Positions 5,743 through 8,318 of a DNA stretch of 8,318 nt are shown in pieces. The stretch covers positions 1-8,318 of the forward strand of contig PEXO01000334.1 of assembly GCA_002779045.1 (NCBI GenBank), read 5' to 3'. Position numbers and translations under genes: made by a program. The DNA is from Elusimicrobia bacterium CG08_land_8_20_14_0_20_59_10. Its GTDB lineage: Bacteria > Elusimicrobiota > Elusimicrobia > Elusimicrobiales > UBA9959. Numbering within the stretch: position 1 is the stretch's first letter; each line of letters opens with the position of its first letter. Below the pieces are notes generated by a model. It was not told where the DNA came from, ran no database searches, and was given only the letters and a program-made list of their open reading frames with translations.

Positions 5743-6291
5743 TTATATCACCGCGCCCATATATTCATGCGCGTTCGGTATCACCACGCGGCTTACCACG
5801 GCATCCTCGCCGACAGCCTTAACTCCCGCAGACACGGCAGTGCGCACCGCGCCCGGCTCGCCTACCACGGTGAAATAACCTTTACCGCCTATGCCCTTGC
5901 CAAGCTTTATCTCCGCCACATGCACGAAGGCGGCCTTGGCGGCCGCGTCGGCGGCGAACAGCGCCGACAGGGCCTCTTTGGTCTCCACGATGCCGACGGC
6001 CTCAATACTGGCGGGTTTAATTTTCCTGTCTATAGCAGCCAGCGCCCCGGCATGCACATTGCGTATTATGTGCCGGATCAGCACGGCATTGCCGGCGACC
6101 TCGGCGCCTTTGGCCAGGGAAGATTCAACCTCCCCCACCGGCCCGGAGATCACTATCAGGTATTTACCCCGTGAAACCGCCTGGTGCAGTTCCGGTTTTA
6201 TGCCCGCCGCCTTGCACATGAAGTCGAGGGTTTCCATTCCCTTGGCTATAGAAGAAATTTCCATCAATCCCAATGCCGTGTTTGCCTGCAT
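5743..6291 (-). CDS. BMC-T tandem-domain shell protein, PduT-like
   Basis: The protein has 182 residues with two BMC domains, the length and pattern of PduT. Domain 1 opens ALGLMEISSIAKGMETLDFM (6-25) and domain 2 opens AVGIVETKEALSALFAAD (98-115), with the second pore loop GKGIGGKG (131-138), as in PduT. Three copies form a pseudohexameric facet tile. In PduT a Cys in the domain 1 pore loop (CPGK) binds a [4Fe-4S] cluster at the trimer axis; here the aligned position is Ser 40 in AVSRGK, so that cluster cannot form in the same way. AAGGAG overlaps the stop of the aldehyde dehydrogenase gene and lies 5 nt before ATG 6291, a good ribosome site and a sign of operon structure. It probably forms the specialised pore of this shell. 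Confidence 0.94.
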   Translation of the reverse strand: MQANTALGLMEISSIAKGMETLDFMCKAAGIKPELHQAVSRGKYLIVISGPVGEVESSLAKGAEVAGNAVLIRHIIRNVHAGALAAIDRKIKPASIEAVGIVETKEALSALFAADAAAKAAFVHVAEIKLGKGIGGKGYFTVVGEPGAVRTAVSAGVKAVGEDAVVSRVVIPNAHEYMGAVI

Positions 6292-6300
6292 ATAAACTCC

Positions 6301-7725
6301 TTATGCTATCCTGAAATCTCCCACTACGCTGCACTGCAGCGGACGTACGAAATGACTGGTCTTGGTTATGCCGTCGCCGGTAGGCGTGCCGATGGACATG
6401 GAGGCATACCCCTCACCCAGGCCCAGGCCGTGCAGCGTGCAGCCGTTCTTGACGAAGATGGAGCAGGCCATGCGGCGGCCCATTTTGGTCATGTTCTTGA
6501 CATTGGTGGAATACAAGCCGGCCGAATGGTGATTGTCCCACTCCACCAGGCGGGCCAGTTCTATGGCGGCGTCGATATCTTTCGCCGTCGTCACCGGCAG
6601 GACCGGCATCAGCTGCTCGCTCACCACGAAAGGATGGTCATTGGGCACTTCTCCCCAGAGCACCCGCACCTCGTCGGAAAGGTCCAGCCCGATGGCCTTG
6701 GCTATAACGGACGGGTTCCTGCCGATGAAGGCGCGGTTCACCTTGGGTTCGCGGCCCGGTTCGGGTATCGCCACCTTGGCCAGGGCGTCCATCTGGGCGC
6801 GGGTCAGTTCATAAGCGCGGCCGTCCTGGCGCATGGCTTCAAGAAAGCGCGCGCGGGCGGCCTCTACCACTATCACTTCCTTCTCCGCGATGCAGAGCAC
6901 ATTATTATCAAAACCGCAGCCGAAAATTATTTCCTTCGCGCAGTCCGGGAAAACGGCCGTCTCGTCCACCACTATGGGCGGGTTGCCGGGCCCGGCGGCT
7001 ATGGTCTTGCAGGCCTTGCCGGCGGTCATCGCCACTTTCACAATGGCCGGGCCGCCGGTGACCATGTTCATACGGCCCTTGGGGTGGCTTAAAAGCTGCT
7101 TGGTGGCCTCCTGCGTGGGTTTGGCTATGGTCGTTATCAGGTTGACCGGCCCGCCGGCCGAAACGATGGCTTTGTCCAGTACCCGCACCGCGTCGGCCAC
7201 GCAGCCCTTTGCGGCAGGATGCGGTGAGAAAACCACCGAATTGCCCGCGGCAAGAATGCCGATGGCGTTGCTGATTATGGTGGCGACGGCGTTGGTCGAC
7301 GGCGTTATGGCCGCCACCACCCCGAAGGGCGCATACTCCACAAGAGCCAGCCCTTTGTCGCCGGTATAGGCCACCGCCCGCAGGTCTTCCACCCCGGGGG
7401 TCTTATCCGCGGACACAAGGTTCTTGGTGACCTTGTCTTCCACCCGGCCCATACCTGTTTCGGACACCGCCATTTCCGCCCAGCGGCGGGCATTAGCGCG
7501 GGAGACCCCGCGCATGGCGGCTATTATCTTCTTACGCGCCTCTAAGCCCAGGTCCTGGAAAACAGGCTGGGCTTTCTCCGCCGCATTGACGGCCTCGTCC
7601 ACGGTATCGAACACGGGGCCGTCGGAAGAGGGAGCGGGCGCGGCGGGAGAGGACTCAAGGTTGCGTACGACCTCGGTCACTATCTTTTTCAGGTCTTCTT
7701 CGCTTATCGGCATGGTTCCGCCCAT
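6301..7725 (-). CDS. CoA-acylating aldehyde dehydrogenase (EutE/PduP type)
   Basis: The protein has 474 residues. It oxidises an aldehyde with NAD+ and CoA to an acyl-CoA; with the neighbouring aldolase the substrate is most likely acetaldehyde, giving acetyl-CoA. Residues 5-24 (MPISEEDLKKIVTEVVRNLE) form an amphipathic encapsulation helix followed by an Ala/Pro/Ser linker to about 36. The catalytic domain shows TPSTN (141-145), GPGNPP (245-250), the nucleophile C278 in FDNNVLC, and near the end GTPTGDGIT (446-454). Length and motifs match EutE/PduP. The ATG at 7725 overlaps the preceding BMC-P stop by one base (TAATG), suggesting coupled translation. An ATG at 7713, with GGCGG just before it, would give MPISEED as the N-terminus and is equally possible. 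Confidence 0.95.
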   Translation of the reverse strand: MGGTMPISEEDLKKIVTEVVRNLESSPAAPAPSSDGPVFDTVDEAVNAAEKAQPVFQDLGLEARKKIIAAMRGVSRANARRWAEMAVSETGMGRVEDKVTKNLVSADKTPGVEDLRAVAYTGDKGLALVEYAPFGVVAAITPSTNAVATIISNAIGILAAGNSVVFSPHPAAKGCVADAVRVLDKAIVSAGGPVNLITTIAKPTQEATKQLLSHPKGRMNMVTGGPAIVKVAMTAGKACKTIAAGPGNPPIVVDETAVFPDCAKEIIFGCGFDNNVLCIAEKEVIVVEAARARFLEAMRQDGRAYELTRAQMDALAKVAIPEPGREPKVNRAFIGRNPSVIAKAIGLDLSDEVRVLWGEVPNDHPFVVSEQLMPVLPVTTAKDIDAAIELARLVEWDNHHSAGLYSTNVKNMTKMGRRMACSIFVKNGCTLHGLGLGEGYASMSIGTPTGDGITKTSHFVRPLQCSVVGDFRIA

Positions 7726-8030
7726 TACTGGAATTTATCCGTCGACTTCTTGAACACTACCCTGCCGTCCTTCTCTATAGTGTCCACTATGGCGAAGACC
7801 GTGCAGTCCACCGGCGTGTTCTCGGTCTTCGTGGTCTGGCGGGCGCTGGAACCCTGTACCAGCAGCACCAGTTCCCCGGTGCCGGCGCCCACGGCGTCCA
7901 CGCCTACCAGCGTATTGCCGCGCGGTTTATCGTCCAAACCCACGGGCTGCACCATCAGGAGCTTGGTCCCCACAAGTTTATCGTCCTTGCGGGTACAGAC
8001 CACATTACCCACTACTCGTGCAAATAGCAT
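7725..8030 (-). CDS. BMC-P (EutN/CcmL family) pentameric vertex protein, copy 1
   Basis: A shell-vertex subunit of 101 residues. MLFARVVGNVVCTRKDDKLV, TKLLMVQPVG, GAGTGELVLLVQGSSAR (48-64) and VFAIVDTI are canonical for EutN/CcmL pentamers. The loop TTKTENTP (66-73) between the GSSAR segment and the last strand differs from the other two copies, and the C-terminus carries a short charged tail (KDGRVVFKKSTDKFQ). GGAGGA lies 4 nt before ATG 8030. It follows the truncated BMC-H gene after a 91-nt spacer with an inverted repeat, and its stop overlaps the start of the aldehyde dehydrogenase gene. A role as shell vertex is well supported; why the locus has three such genes is not clear. Confidence 0.95.
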   Translation of the reverse strand: MLFARVVGNVVCTRKDDKLVGTKLLMVQPVGLDDKPRGNTLVGVDAVGAGTGELVLLVQGSSARQTTKTENTPVDCTVFAIVDTIEKDGRVVFKKSTDKFQ

Positions 8031-8048
8031 AGATCCTCCACTGGAGAA

Positions 8049-8111
8049 GTAAATAGTAAAGGGTAAAGAGATTGACAGGTTCCCCGGAACCTTATACCCT
8101 TTACTACTTAC
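8049..8111. repeat. Inverted repeat with inner palindrome between BMC-H and BMC-P genes
   Basis: GTAAATAGTAAAGGGTA (8049-8065) is complementary to 8095-8111 at 16 of 17 positions. Between the arms AGGTTCC (8077-8083) and GGAACCT (8086-8092) make a second perfect stem. Just outside the right arm CCCTTCA and another CCCTTTACT repeat the motif (to 8127), reaching the end of the BMC-H gene. There is no T-tract suited to a terminator on the minus strand. Confidence 0.75.
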
Positions 8112-8121
8112 CCTTCACCCT

Positions 8122-8318
8122 TTACTTCTTCCTGGCTTCGCTTATCGGCAGCTTGCCTTCAAGGTCGCCGTGGGGCTGCGGTATCACGTGCACGCTCACC
8201 AGTTCGCCCACTTTCTGGGCGGCGGCGGCGCCGGCATCGCAGGCGGCGCGGCAAGCCGCCACTTCGCCCCTGAAAAGTATGGTCACAAGGCCCGAGCCTA
8301 TCTTTTCGTAGCCTACTA
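8122..8318 (-). CDS. BMC-H hexameric shell protein, N-terminus beyond the window
   Basis: The last 65 codons of a BMC-H gene are present, ending with TAA at 8124-8122; the start lies past the right edge. The visible part reads VGYEKIGSGLVTILFRGEV, followed by the Ala-rich helix and AQKVGELVSVHVIPQPHGDL, very close to PduA and to the second BMC-H at 3079-3375. The pore motif KIGSG is intact. The C-terminal tail LPISEARKK differs from the KYLAKMSVKVS tail of its paralogue. Two cysteines (in ACRAAC) lie on the helix after the pore, where the paralogue has Val. As a hexamer it would be a main facet tile. It shows that the operon continues upstream beyond the window. Confidence 0.95.
   Translation of the reverse strand, partial: VGYEKIGSGLVTILFRGEVAACRAACDAGAAAAQKVGELVSVHVIPQPHGDLEGKLPISEARKK

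Noticed and set aside
5398..7092. Long plus-strand open frames opposite the isomerase, BMC-T and dehydrogenase genes
   Set aside because: The minus-strand genes have clear families and ribosome sites; the opposite frames have low-complexity, Gly/His-rich products and no ribosome sites.
8049..8111. Intrinsic terminator
   Set aside because: The stems are mostly AT-rich and no T-run follows on the minus strand, so an ordinary terminator is not supported.

Overview
The window is mostly one bacterial microcompartment (BMC) operon of the metabolosome type, read entirely on the minus strand and entering from beyond the right edge. Listed in transcription order (right to left) it holds: the end of a BMC-H hexamer shell gene (8318-8122), a BMC-P pentamer gene (8030-7725), a CoA-acylating aldehyde dehydrogenase of the EutE/PduP type (7725-6301), a PduT-like tandem-domain BMC-T shell gene (6291-5743), an RpiB/LacA-family sugar-phosphate isomerase homologue with an altered active site (5730-5284), two more BMC-P genes (5199-4876 and 4825-4538), a deoxyribose-phosphate aldolase with a long N-terminal extension (4534-3554), a second BMC-H gene (3375-3079) and a small protein that looks like the N-terminal domain of EutT/EutQ on its own (2977-2735).

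The likely chemistry follows from the two recognisable enzymes. DeoC splits 2-deoxyribose-5-phosphate into glyceraldehyde-3-phosphate and acetaldehyde, and the aldehyde dehydrogenase turns acetaldehyde into acetyl-CoA inside the shell. Both enzymes carry nearly the same N-terminal amphipathic helix followed by a flexible linker, the usual form of a BMC encapsulation peptide, so they are probably packaged together. I infer a deoxyribose (nucleoside/DNA-sugar) degrading compartment. No phosphotransacetylase, alcohol dehydrogenase, acetate kinase, nucleoside phosphorylase or regulator is visible; if present they lie outside the window. Unusual points are a cysteine-rich linker in DeoC, loss of the catalytic Cys in the isomerase homologue, loss of the PduT iron-sulfur Cys in the BMC-T, a Cys cluster in one BMC-P, and several structured or repetitive intercistronic spacers.

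Left of the operon are a 48-bp tandem repeat (2575-2670), then two exported proteins on the same strand: a TPR-repeat periplasmic protein (2515-1037) followed by a strong intrinsic terminator (1025-995), and a secreted protein of unknown function (871 to beyond the left edge). The latter two have nothing obvious to do with the compartment.

The DNA is moderately GC-rich, genes mostly have AAGGAG-like ribosome binding sites, and ATA is a common isoleucine codon despite the GC content. Signal peptides with periplasmic-type proteins point to a diderm bacterium. I cannot name the phylum from the sequence; an uncultured diderm lineage such as Elusimicrobiota is only a guess.
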